Program-made: the position numbers and the translations under genes
Shown: in pieces, positions 16,382 to 23,988 of the stretch
How the letters are laid out: every line of letters begins with the position of its first letter
Numbering within the stretch: position 1 is the first letter of the stretch
From: Azovibrio restrictus DSM 23866
GTDB lineage: Bacteria; Pseudomonadota; Gammaproteobacteria; Burkholderiales; Rhodocyclaceae
DNA: 64,000 nt
Reading direction: 5' to 3'
Assembly (NCBI RefSeq): GCF_000429665.1
Contig: NZ_AUCH01000018.1
Span: forward strand, 1 to 64,000
Notes under the pieces: generated by a model
The model's database searches: none
Seen by the model: only the letters and a program-made list of their open reading frames with translations
Told to the model about the DNA's origin: nothing

Positions 16382-17350
16382 TTACACCGTGTAGGGACGG
16401 TGCAGCCAGTTGCGCACCACTTCCACGTCCCGCTGGGGCAGGTAGGCGAAGCCGGCCAGGGCGTCTTCCACCACGGTCTGGGCGACCCAGTGGGGCACGG
16501 CCTTGGTGGTGAGCATGTGGAAGAACCAGGCCAGGGGGTAGCCGACTTCCCGGTCGAAGGCTTGCAGGGCGGCCTGGAGCTTCAGCTCGTTGGTGCCCTG
16601 GCTCACGTCGAAGGCGGGGGGCTTGCCGGAGAGGATGGCGATGGGCTGGGCCCGATACTGGGTCTGCTGGTAGCGGTCCAGGTATTCGCGCAGGGCGATG
16701 ACCCAGTGGTTGTTGAGCGCCGTGGTGTGGCCGGCGCTGCTGTGGTTCCAGTCGTTAAGGAGGCGCTGGATCGGGGGCGGCTCGGGGCTCTGGGCGGCCA
16801 TGCGCTGCAGGGTGGCGCCCACGTGCAGGAGGCGGCGGAAGCGGTACACGGGCAGGCCCAGGGGGTGGGGTCGGGGCGGCAGGGCGGCCGGGTCCACCAG
16901 TTCGTTGAGGCTGGAGGGGTCCCCTTCGCCCAGGCGGTGGCTGCGTACTTCCTGGAGTTCCTCGATTTCCAGTTGCAGGAAATCCGCCGGGTTTTCGCCG
17001 GCCGGGGCTACCAGGTAGTGGGTGCTGCCCACCAGGCGGGTGGCGTACAGGGGCGTGGCTTCCAGATCGTCGAGGAGCTGGCCCAGGTCCCCGTCGCGGG
17101 CTTCCAGGGCGGTTTCGGCCCAGGTTTCCAGGTTGTCGGCCACCCCTTGCCCGGCGGCATCGACGACGCCGCCCAGGCGGTACCAGCCGCCCCGGTTGAA
17201 GCGGTGCCGGAACTGCCATTCGGGCAGTTCCTGGTCCAGTTGCTTGACCAGGGCGGCAGGACCGCCGGAGACCGGGGTGCGGCTGCAGCATTCCTGAATG
17301 CTGGGGGCGAGATTCTTGCAGTATTCCTGCCAGGCCAGGGTGTCCTTCAT
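16382..17350 (-). CDS. Uncharacterised 322-aa protein, last gene of the nifHDK operon
   Basis: Translated from ATG 17350, which overlaps the stop of the LRV gene by four bases (ATGA), so the two are coupled. Near the N-terminus it has a cysteine-containing segment (YCKNLAPSIQECC), followed by a mainly helical soluble body. HYLVAPAGENPADFLQLEIEELQEV and LLNDWNHSSAGHTTALNNHW are distinctive stretches. No membrane segment or signal peptide is visible. Position suggests a nif-linked function; I do not recognise the family. Upstream in-frame sequence to 17542 lies inside the LRV gene. Confidence 0.8.
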   Translation of the reverse strand: MKDTLAWQEYCKNLAPSIQECCSRTPVSGGPAALVKQLDQELPEWQFRHRFNRGGWYRLGGVVDAAGQGVADNLETWAETALEARDGDLGQLLDDLEATPLYATRLVGSTHYLVAPAGENPADFLQLEIEELQEVRSHRLGEGDPSSLNELVDPAALPPRPHPLGLPVYRFRRLLHVGATLQRMAAQSPEPPPIQRLLNDWNHSSAGHTTALNNHWVIALREYLDRYQQTQYRAQPIAILSGKPPAFDVSQGTNELKLQAALQAFDREVGYPLAWFFHMLTTKAVPHWVAQTVVEDALAGFAYLPQRDVEVVRNWLHRPYTV

Positions 17351-18180
17351 GATCCGTCCTTGGATGTGGATTGGGTCGAATGGGGGGAGGGTATTGCGTG
17401 GGGAGGCATCCCGCCGCTGTTGGGGCCGGGGTCCTGGAGCCGGTGCCGGACGGCTTCCCGGACTTCGGCTTCCGGGTCGTTCAGCAGGGGCGCCAGGGTT
17501 TCCGGCGGGGCATTGTGCACGGCGGCCAGCCGTACCCACCATTCCGGGTCCTGGAGCAGGTCGGCGGCGGTTTCGGGCAGGCCCCGGGCGGCGACGATGG
17601 CGCGGATTTCGGCTTCGGCGTCGTCGGCCAGGGTGTACAGGGCGAAGGGGGGCAGACGCTGGGCCACGGCCTTGCGCACTTCCCGTTCCGGGTCCCGGGC
17701 CAGGCGGGCCAGCTGGCCGTGGGGCAGGCGTCGGGCCAGGGTGACGCGGATCAGGTAGTCGGGGTCCTTGAGCAGGGCGCCCAGGTCGGTGGCAGGCAGG
17801 CGGGCGGCGACGGAGAGGCGCACTTCCCGGTCCGGGTCGCGCACCATGCCGAGCAGTTGCTCCACGGGAATCCGCTCGGCCACCACCCGGCGCACCACTT
17901 CGTCCGGGTCATGCATCAGGGCGCCGATGCGTTCCACCGGGGCGTAGCGGGCGGCGATGGCGCGCCGTTCCCAGAACAGGTCGCCCAGGTAGTGTTCGGC
18001 CTCGTCCCGGTGCAGCCGCAGGAAGCGGTCGATCTGCCGGCCGCTGTGGGCGCGGATGCAGGTGTCCCCCGGGCGGCAGCCGCCCCGGGGCAGGAGCCCG
18101 GCGGCGTGGATGCAGCCGTCGCAGAGCCCGGTGGCCAGGGCCTCCGGAGCGGGGACGGCGCGGCTGTCTTCAGCAGCCAT
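17347..18180 (-). CDS. LRV protein with N-terminal [4Fe-4S] domain
   Basis: The 277-residue protein has a cysteine-rich N-terminal domain (CDGCIHAAGLLPRGGC followed by CIRAH, residues about 17-45) that fits the LRV FeS4-cluster family. Eight or so leucine-rich-variant helical repeats of the type DPDREVRLSVAARLP follow. The archetype is the Azotobacter vinelandii LRV protein encoded in the nif region; its role is unknown, perhaps protein-protein contact or redox sensing. ATG 18180 starts a few bases before the upstream gene's stop, so the genes overlap by 11 bases. Confidence 0.92.
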   Translation of the reverse strand: MAAEDSRAVPAPEALATGLCDGCIHAAGLLPRGGCRPGDTCIRAHSGRQIDRFLRLHRDEAEHYLGDLFWERRAIAARYAPVERIGALMHDPDEVVRRVVAERIPVEQLLGMVRDPDREVRLSVAARLPATDLGALLKDPDYLIRVTLARRLPHGQLARLARDPEREVRKAVAQRLPPFALYTLADDAEAEIRAIVAARGLPETAADLLQDPEWWVRLAAVHNAPPETLAPLLNDPEAEVREAVRHRLQDPGPNSGGMPPHAIPSPHSTQSTSKDGS

Positions 18181-18433
18181 CGGCCCGGGCCGCGACGACA
18201 ACGCCGGTGGCCGAGGCGAAATCGCTGGTGAATTCCAGGCAGTGGCCACTGGCGTTGGTAAACAGGAAGAAGTAGTGGCCGGGGGTTTCCAGGACGGGAT
18301 TGAGCCGGGCCGGCACGTCATCCTCGCCGCATTCGGTGAACATCACCCCGGGAAACTGTTCCCGCAGCTGGAAGGCGGTCTTGCCCGGGGCGGCCGCTGC
18401 CACGGCCTGGAGGGTTTCCTGGGTGATCATCAT
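18170..18433 (-). CDS. Small uncharacterised nif-operon protein (87 aa)
   Basis: Starts at ATG 18433, overlapping the nafY stop by four bases (ATGA). The product (MMITQETLQAVAAAAPGKTA...) carries FPGVMFTECGEDDVPARLNPV and a beta-rich middle (HYFFLFTNASGHCLEF). Three cysteines are scattered and do not form an obvious cluster motif. Tight packing between nafY and LRV supports a real gene; the function is unknown. Confidence 0.8.
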   Translation of the reverse strand: MMITQETLQAVAAAAPGKTAFQLREQFPGVMFTECGEDDVPARLNPVLETPGHYFFLFTNASGHCLEFTSDFASATGVVVAARADGC

Positions 18434-19158
18434 GCCTCCTCGTCGGCCAGGTCTTCCTCGTACTTGGCCAGGGAAGCGGCCGGGACGCCCATGATGCGGG
18501 CCAGCCAGGGGGGCGGGGTACGCAGGTGTTCCTGGAGCTTGGCCAGGACTTCCCGGGCCGGACCGCCCTTGGGGACCTTGATGGGATGCACCCCGGCGCG
18601 CACCACCTTGGCAGCGGCGGGACCGCCGATGGATTGCAGGTAGAGGATCTGGCAGTCCTTGATCAGGGCGGCCCGAGCGGCGTTCTTGTCCTCTTCCTGG
18701 TCGGCTTCCAGGGCGCCGCGCACTTCCACCAGTTTCATGGCGGTGGGGGAGACCTGGTAGATCAGGAAGCGCTCGCAGGAGCCGAAGTGGCCGTCCAGGT
18801 TCTCGCCCCGGTTGGCGGCGATAGCGACGCGGATGGACTGGGGCATTTCCCCTTCGCTGTAGCTTTCCACCGGGGGCAGATCGCTGCCTTCCACCCCTTC
18901 GCCCTTGAAGAGCTTGATGACGGCCTTCAGTTCTTCCATCTCCACGCCGACCACGCAACCGGCTTCGGCATGGCTGCCGGCCAGGATTTCGCGCAGGTCC
19001 TCGACGGTGATGCAGGCCAGCTTGGTCTCGGTCAGGGGCAGGTCGTAACGGTCGGCCAGGGCGCCCACAAAGGCTTTTACATCCAGGCCATTCAGGGTGC
19101 GGGCCGCGTGGGCAATACGCAGGGCGGCTTCGCGGGAGGCAATGGGAGTCTCGGACAT
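18430..19158 (-). CDS. nafY: NafY/NifY-type nitrogenase accessory protein
   Basis: NafY (gamma protein) binds FeMo-co and apo-dinitrogenase and delivers the cofactor. The 242-residue product, from ATG 19158 (MSETPIASREAALRIA), matches the Azotobacter NafY length. It has an N-terminal helical domain (residues 1-100) and a C-terminal NifX-like cofactor-binding domain with NLDGHFGSCERFLIYQV and LQSIGGPAAAKVVRAGVHPIK. NifY has the same architecture, so NifY is the alternative name. The position after nifHDKT-fdx fits either. Confidence 0.9.
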   Translation of the reverse strand: MSETPIASREAALRIAHAARTLNGLDVKAFVGALADRYDLPLTETKLACITVEDLREILAGSHAEAGCVVGVEMEELKAVIKLFKGEGVEGSDLPPVESYSEGEMPQSIRVAIAANRGENLDGHFGSCERFLIYQVSPTAMKLVEVRGALEADQEEDKNAARAALIKDCQILYLQSIGGPAAAKVVRAGVHPIKVPKGGPAREVLAKLQEHLRTPPPWLARIMGVPAASLAKYEEDLADEEA

Positions 19159-19184
19159 GGGACGCTCCTGGTGAGAGTTGGGGG

Positions 19185-19209
19185 AGCCGGAAGGACAGCC
19201 CTTCCGGCT
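19185..19209 (-). promoter_or_regulatory. Intercistronic hairpin between fdx and nafY
   Basis: A perfect 10-bp stem (AGCCGGAAGG / CCTTCCGGCT) with a 5-base loop, six bases after the ferredoxin stop and without a T-run. It looks like an mRNA-processing or 3'-end-stabilising element, not a terminator. Confidence 0.6.
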
Positions 19210-19215
19210 CATGCC

Positions 19216-19407
19216 TCAGGCGTAGGCGATGCAGCCTGCGGGGCAGACGTCCATGCACTTGGGCGAATCGGCATGGCCGTCGCATTCGGTGCACAGGTCG
19301 GCATTGACCTTGAAGGTCATCTTGCCTTCGCTGATGGCCTTGGTCGGGCAGACCGGGGCGCAATCACCGCACATGGTGCATTCATCGGGATTGATCTTCA
19401 TTGCCAT
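19216..19407 (-). CDS. 2x[4Fe-4S] ferredoxin of the nifH operon
   Basis: The 63-residue protein from ATG 19407 (MAMKINPDECTMCGDCAPVC) has one regular cluster motif (CTMCGDCAPVCP) and one with the insertion typical of diazotroph ferredoxins (CTECDGHADSPKCMDVCP: C-x2-C-x8-C-x3-C). It likely carries electrons to nitrogenase or to its assembly system. It lies 37 bases after nifT. Confidence 0.92.
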   Translation of the reverse strand: MAMKINPDECTMCGDCAPVCPTKAISEGKMTFKVNADLCTECDGHADSPKCMDVCPAGCIAYA

Positions 19408-19444
19408 GATGCAACTCCTTGTTTTCCGTTGTTGCTCGTGTTTT

Positions 19445-19672
19445 TTAGTCTTCCGCCGCACCCAGGCGTTTGGCGCGCACCGAGATCGGCAGGCGGGCCG
19501 GCTTGGGTATGGGGTCCACGTAGTAGCTGCCGCCGTTTTCCAGCTTCAGTTCGCCGCCCCATTTTTCCGGAGTGTCGAATTCGATGGACTGGATGTCGGC
19601 TTCCAGGTCCCGCTTGGGCAGGTAGAACACCAGGCCACCGGCGGCGTTCTGGCGAATCATGATGTTGGCCAT
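19445..19672 (-). CDS. nifT: NifT/FixU family protein
   Basis: The 75-residue protein has the NifT pattern (MANIMIRQNAAGGLVFYLPKRDLE... GGSYYVDPIP). NifT lies behind nifHDK in many diazotrophs. Its loss has little phenotype in tested species and its role is unknown. Confidence 0.94.
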   Translation of the reverse strand: MANIMIRQNAAGGLVFYLPKRDLEADIQSIEFDTPEKWGGELKLENGGSYYVDPIPKPARLPISVRAKRLGAAED

Positions 19673-19701
19673 GTGGCTTCTCCTGTCGTGAGGGGGGAGT
19701 G

Positions 19702-19737
19702 CCCGGTCGGGAGCGGAGAGTTCCGTTCCCGACCGGG
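19702..19737 (-). promoter_or_regulatory. Strong intercistronic hairpin between nifK and nifT
   Basis: A 16-bp stem (CCCGGTCGGGAACGGA / TCCGCTCCCGACCGGG on the minus strand, one mismatch) with a 4-base loop starts 15 bases after the nifK stop. There is no T-run, so it is more likely a partial attenuator or 3'-end protector for nifHDK mRNA than a full terminator. Confidence 0.7.
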
Positions 19738-19751
19738 GCGCCCGCTACGTC

Positions 19752-21320
19752 TTAACGAACCAGGTCGTGGTTGTAGTCGGTGGTGCCCATGCCGCGGGTT
19801 TCGTCGTCCAGACGCTCCAGGACCGCATTGACCAGGGTGGTGAGGATGTACATGCCGCCCTCGTAGCCCATGGTGGTCATCCGGTGCAGGTGGTGACGGT
19901 CGAAGATGGGGAAGCCCAGACGGATCAGGGGAACCTCGAACTCCTTGCCCTTGTACAGGGTGTCACGCTGGATGAACTTGCCGTAGCTGTTGCCGATCAG
20001 GAAGTCAGGCTTGTCGGTGAAGCACAGACTGCGCAGGTGCCACAGGTCGCAGCCCACATACACCTTGCCATGCACGCCGTAGGGGGATTCGGCCAGCAGC
20101 TTTTCCACGGCCTTGCCCCAACGCTTGGAACCGTTGTTGCAGACGATGTGGGTGGGCTCGATCCCCAGTTCCAGCATGTAGCCGACCATGCCATAGACGA
20201 AGTCGGGGTCACCGAAGATGGCCATCTTCTTGCCGTGCAGCCAGGCGTGGGAGTCGGTCATCATGTCCACCAGGCGGCCGCGTTCCTTGGTCAGGGACTC
20301 GGGGATGGCCTTGCCGGTGGCCTGGGAGACCGCCATCAGGAACTCGTCGGTGCCATTCACGCCCATGGGGATGGTGATCTTGGGCACTTCCTGGTTCCAG
20401 GTGTTTTCCACGAACTTGCGGGTCTTTTCCAGGTGCTGGGGTTGCAGCAGGAAGGTGGTGATGGCGTTGGGGGCATCCTTGATCTCGGGGATCGTGGTGC
20501 CGCCGGCGTACATGCGGAACTCGCCATCGGCGGGGGTGTCCAGCACTTCTTCGGGATCACACAGGAAGGTGTAATCCACGTCCATTTCCTTCAGCATCCG
20601 CTTGATGACGCGGTAGTTGCCCAGGTAGGTCTCGAAGCCGGGGACGATGTTGATCTTGCCGTTGGAGCCGACCTTCTTGCCTTCCATTTCATTCAGGGTG
20701 AAATAGCGCAGGATGCCTTCTTCCATGTTGTCCCAGCCGGTGATGTGGGAACCGACGAAGGAAGGGGTGTGGGCGAAGGGGACGGGGAAGTCCTTATCCA
20801 GGTAGCCCTCGTTCTTGGCGTTGTTGATGAAGGCGTTCAAGTCATCACCGATCACTTCCGCGATACAGGTGGTGGACATGGCGATCATCTCGGCGCCGTA
20901 CAGGCGGGTGGCGTTGGCCAGACCTTCATGGACGTTCTTCTGGCCCCCGAACACGGCTGCATCTTCCGTCATGGAGTCGGCGATGAAGGCGATGGGTTCC
21001 TTGAAGTGACGGTTGAAGTAGGTGCGGAAGTAAGCCACGCAACCTTGGGAACCGTGGATGTACACCAGGCTCTTGTGGAAGCCCAGGCCGCACAGGGCGG
21101 AGCCCAGGGGCTGGCAGGCCTTGGCGGGGTTCACCGTCAGGGCTTCACGCTGGAAGTTGAGGTCCTGGTATTCCTTGGTGGTGGTCCAGGCGAAGGTCTC
21201 GGCCACCTTGGCGGCACCGGGGTTTTCCTCGAACTGTTCCCGCTTGGCGCCGATGGAGGCTTTGTACTCGTCCTGACGGAACAGGGGGTAACAGGGCTTG
21301 ATGTTCTCTACGTCTTGCAT
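19752..21320 (-). CDS. nifK: NifK, MoFe protein beta subunit
   Basis: The 522-residue beta subunit of dinitrogenase shares the P-cluster with NifD. P-cluster cysteines are visible in KPCYPLF, HGSQGCVAYFRTYFNRHFKEP and MSTTCIAEVIGDD. The long N-terminal extension typical of group I Mo nitrogenase is present. ATG 21320 (MQDVENIKPCYPLFRQDEYK) follows GGAG; the extension to 21344 has no support. It is separated from nifD by a hairpin. Confidence 0.98.
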   Translation of the reverse strand: MQDVENIKPCYPLFRQDEYKASIGAKREQFEENPGAAKVAETFAWTTTKEYQDLNFQREALTVNPAKACQPLGSALCGLGFHKSLVYIHGSQGCVAYFRTYFNRHFKEPIAFIADSMTEDAAVFGGQKNVHEGLANATRLYGAEMIAMSTTCIAEVIGDDLNAFINNAKNEGYLDKDFPVPFAHTPSFVGSHITGWDNMEEGILRYFTLNEMEGKKVGSNGKINIVPGFETYLGNYRVIKRMLKEMDVDYTFLCDPEEVLDTPADGEFRMYAGGTTIPEIKDAPNAITTFLLQPQHLEKTRKFVENTWNQEVPKITIPMGVNGTDEFLMAVSQATGKAIPESLTKERGRLVDMMTDSHAWLHGKKMAIFGDPDFVYGMVGYMLELGIEPTHIVCNNGSKRWGKAVEKLLAESPYGVHGKVYVGCDLWHLRSLCFTDKPDFLIGNSYGKFIQRDTLYKGKEFEVPLIRLGFPIFDRHHLHRMTTMGYEGGMYILTTLVNAVLERLDDETRGMGTTDYNHDLVR

Positions 21321-21387
21321 CTTGATCTCCTTTGCTCGCACCACCTATCCGTGGATACGCGCGAAAGTTGGGATAAGGGCTTGTCCT

Positions 21388-21416
21388 TCATCCCCCTCCC
21401 GGAGGAGGGGGGATGA
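21388..21416 (-). promoter_or_regulatory. Intercistronic hairpin between nifD and nifK
   Basis: TCATCCCCC(C)TCC pairs with GGAGGGGGATGA (12 bp, one bulge, 4-base loop), beginning four bases after the nifD stop and about 68 bases before nifK. Confidence 0.65.
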
Positions 21417-21420
21417 GGCA

Positions 21421-22893
21421 TCAGGCTGCTTTCTTCTCTGCGACTTCGTCCTTCTTGACCCAGGGCGGGGTCAGCTTGGACCAGCAGGGGTTGTTCAGGG
21501 TCATGTCCATGTCCCGGGCGAAGATGGCGAAGCCATCCACACCGTGGTAGGGGCCGGAGTAGTCCCAGGAGTGCAGCTGACGGAAGGGCACGCCCATCTT
21601 GTGGAAGACGTACTTTTCCTTGATGCCGGAGCCGATCAGGTCGGGCTTGCAGGCCTTCACGAACTCTTCGAACTCGTAGCCGGTCACGTCGTCGTAGATC
21701 AGGGTGGCGTCACCCATGTCCTTGATGGTCCGGTCGTAGTCGTCGTTGTGGGCAAACTCGTAGCCGGTGCCGACCACTTCCATGCCCAGGTCCTCGTAGG
21801 CGCCGACCACGTGACGGGGGCGCAGGCCGCCCACGTACAGCATGACCTTCTTGCCTTCGAGGCGGGGACGGTACTTGGCGATCACGGCGTCCATCATTTC
21901 CTTGTGCTGGGCGATGACGCGCTCGGCACCTTCCTTGATCTTGTCGTCGAAGAAGCTGGCGATCTTGCGCAGGGACTCGGCGATCTTGGTGGGACCAAAG
22001 AAGTTGTACTCCAGCCATGGAATCCCGTACTTCTCTTCCATGTGGCGGCTGATGTAGTTCATCGAACGGTAGCAGTGCAGCAGGTTCAGCTTGACCTTGG
22101 GGGTGTTCTCCATTTCGGCCAGGGTGCCGTCGCCGGACCACTGAGCCACCACGCGCAGACCCATCTGTTCGAGCAGGATGCGGGAAGCCCAGGCGTCACC
22201 ACCGATGTTGTAGTCACCGAGGATGGCCACATCGTAGGGGGTGGTTTCGAAGGCCTGACCGTCGCGGTTGGAGAGGATCCAGTCGCGCACGGAGTCGTTG
22301 GCGATGTGGTGGCCCAGGGACTGGGACACACCGCGGAAGCCTTCGCAGCGCACCGGCACCACGGGCTTGCCGATGGCGGCAGCAGCCTTCTTGGAGACGG
22401 CTTCGATGTCGTCACCGATGAGGCCGATGGGGCATTCGGACTGCACGGAGATGCCCTTGTTCAGGGGGAACAGCTGTTCGATTTCCTCGATCAGCTTGGC
22501 CAGCTTCTTGTCGCCACCGAACACGATGTCCTTTTCCTGGAAATCGGAGGTGAAGTTCAGTTCGCAGAAAGCATCCACACCGGTGGTGCCCACGTAGTAG
22601 TTACGACGGCCGGCACGGGCGTACTGGCCGCAGCCGATGGGGCCGTGGGAGATGGAGATGATGTCCTTGATGGGACCCCACACCACGCCCTTGGAACCGG
22701 CGTAGGCGCAGCCCCGCATGGTCATGACGCCAGGCAGGGACTTGCGGTTGGAGGTGATGCACTTCTTCGAGGATTCCAACGTCTTGTCGTTGATCATCAG
22801 GTGCTTGGCCCGGTCCTTCTTGGCCTTTTCCGGATATACCTCGAGCACTTCGGCGATCAGGGCCTCGGTGGCTTCACGAGTGAGCGCTGCCAT
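21421..22893 (-). CDS. nifD: NifD, MoFe protein alpha subunit
   Basis: The 490-residue alpha subunit carries the FeMo-co active site. P-cluster ligands lie in RGCAYAGSKGVVWGPI, GPIGCGQYARAGRRNYY and SECPIGLIGDDIEAV. FeMo-co ligands are the cysteine in NLLHCYRSMNYI and the histidine in SGPYHGVDGFAIF. All expected residues of a Mo nitrogenase are present, so it should be functional. The start is ATG 22893 (MAALTREATEALIAEV); the upstream in-frame codons lie in the nifH-nifD hairpin. Confidence 0.98.
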   Translation of the reverse strand: MAALTREATEALIAEVLEVYPEKAKKDRAKHLMINDKTLESSKKCITSNRKSLPGVMTMRGCAYAGSKGVVWGPIKDIISISHGPIGCGQYARAGRRNYYVGTTGVDAFCELNFTSDFQEKDIVFGGDKKLAKLIEEIEQLFPLNKGISVQSECPIGLIGDDIEAVSKKAAAAIGKPVVPVRCEGFRGVSQSLGHHIANDSVRDWILSNRDGQAFETTPYDVAILGDYNIGGDAWASRILLEQMGLRVVAQWSGDGTLAEMENTPKVKLNLLHCYRSMNYISRHMEEKYGIPWLEYNFFGPTKIAESLRKIASFFDDKIKEGAERVIAQHKEMMDAVIAKYRPRLEGKKVMLYVGGLRPRHVVGAYEDLGMEVVGTGYEFAHNDDYDRTIKDMGDATLIYDDVTGYEFEEFVKACKPDLIGSGIKEKYVFHKMGVPFRQLHSWDYSGPYHGVDGFAIFARDMDMTLNNPCWSKLTPPWVKKDEVAEKKAA

Positions 22894-22910
22894 AATGTTT
22901 TCCTTTCGTC

Positions 22911-22937
22911 GCGCCGGCACTTATTCGTGCCAGGCGC
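22911..22937 (-). promoter_or_regulatory. Intercistronic hairpin between nifH and nifD
   Basis: GCGCC(T)GGCAC / GTGCCGGCGC forms a 10-bp stem with one bulged base and a GAATAA loop, 40 bases after nifH. Such a structure could favour nifH over nifDK product levels. Confidence 0.65.
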
Positions 22938-22977
22938 TCAATGGATCATTGGGTGATGCGGTACAACCTGCCGGAAA

Positions 22978-23868
22978 TCAGGCGGCTTCGGCGGCCAGTT
23001 CGGCAGCGGTCTTGCCCACGACGGATTCGTCCTCGGCTTCCATGATGCCGAACTCCATCAGCAGCTCTTCCAGCTCTTCCATCTCGATGGGGGTCGGGAT
23101 GACGAACTTGGTGTTGTTGTTGATCTTGTTGGCCAGGGCCCGGTATTCGTCGGCCTGCTTGGCGGTGGGGTCGTACTCGATCACGGTCATGCGGCGGATT
23201 TCAGCGTGCTGCACGGCGTTGTCACGGGGCACGAAGTGGATCATCTGGGTACCCAGCTTGGCAGCCAGGGCCATGATCAGTTCGTCTTCCCGGTCGGTCT
23301 TGCGGGAGTTGCAGATCAGGCCGGCCAGACGCACACCACCGGAGTTGGCGTACTTCACGATGCCCTTGGCGATGTTGTTGGCGGCGTACATGGCCATCAT
23401 TTCGCCGGAGCAGACGATGTAGATTTCCTGGGCCTTGTTCTCGCGGATGGGCATGGCGAAACCGCCGCACACCACGTCGCCGAGCACGTCGTAGAACACG
23501 AAGTCCAGGTCTTCGTCGTAGGCGCCTTCTTCTTCCAGGAAGTTGATGGCGGTGATCACGCCGCGGCCGGCACAGCCGACGCCGGGCTCAGGACCGCCGG
23601 ACTCGACGCACTTGACGCCGCCGAAGCCGATGGCCATCACGTCTTCGAGTTCCAGGTCTTCCACGGAGCCGGCTTCAGCAGCCAGGTGCATCACGGTGTT
23701 CTGGGCCTTGCTGTGCAGGATCAGACGGGTGGAGTCGGCCTTGGGGTCGCAGCCGACGATCATTACCTTCTTGCCGGATTCGGCCAGTGCAGCCACCAGA
23801 TTCTGGGTGGTGGTGGACTTGCCGATACCGCCTTTGCCGTAGATGGCGCATTGACGCAGTTTTGCCAT
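22978..23868 (-). CDS. nifH: NifH, nitrogenase iron protein
   Basis: The 296-residue dinitrogenase reductase hydrolyses ATP to pass electrons to NifDK. It shows the P-loop GKGGIGKSTT (residues 11-20), the [4Fe-4S] ligands C99 (GVGCAGRG) and C134 (DVVCGGF), and R102, the residue ADP-ribosylated by DraT in other diazotrophs. GGAG precedes ATG 23868. A 60-base leader follows the -24/-12 promoter. It is the first gene of the main nif operon. Confidence 0.99.
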   Translation of the reverse strand: MAKLRQCAIYGKGGIGKSTTTQNLVAALAESGKKVMIVGCDPKADSTRLILHSKAQNTVMHLAAEAGSVEDLELEDVMAIGFGGVKCVESGGPEPGVGCAGRGVITAINFLEEEGAYDEDLDFVFYDVLGDVVCGGFAMPIRENKAQEIYIVCSGEMMAMYAANNIAKGIVKYANSGGVRLAGLICNSRKTDREDELIMALAAKLGTQMIHFVPRDNAVQHAEIRRMTVIEYDPTAKQADEYRALANKINNNTKFVIPTPIEMEELEELLMEFGIMEAEDESVVGKTAAELAAEAA

Positions 23869-23938
23869 GGTGTAATCTCCTTTGAGTCAGTCGAGTGATT
23901 CGATTGCGAGGAATCTAAGGGGTCGCACCACACCTACT

Positions 23939-23953
23939 GCACGGACCGTGCCA
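23939..23953 (-). promoter_or_regulatory. Sigma54 (-24/-12) promoter of nifHDK
   Basis: The minus strand reads TGGCACG-GTCC-GTGC(A). The -24 box is perfect and the -12 box has one change (GTGC for TTGC) but keeps the invariant GC. It lies 71 bases before the nifH start. Confidence 0.9.
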
Positions 23954-23988
23954 GCTCCAAAATAAATAATCAAGTAGCTGATTTTCAA

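Noticed and set aside
22911..22937. TGGCACG-like -24 box in front of nifD
   Set aside because: The expected TTGC at -12 is not at the required spacing (AGTGC is shifted by one base), and the sequence is explained by a perfect intercistronic hairpin.
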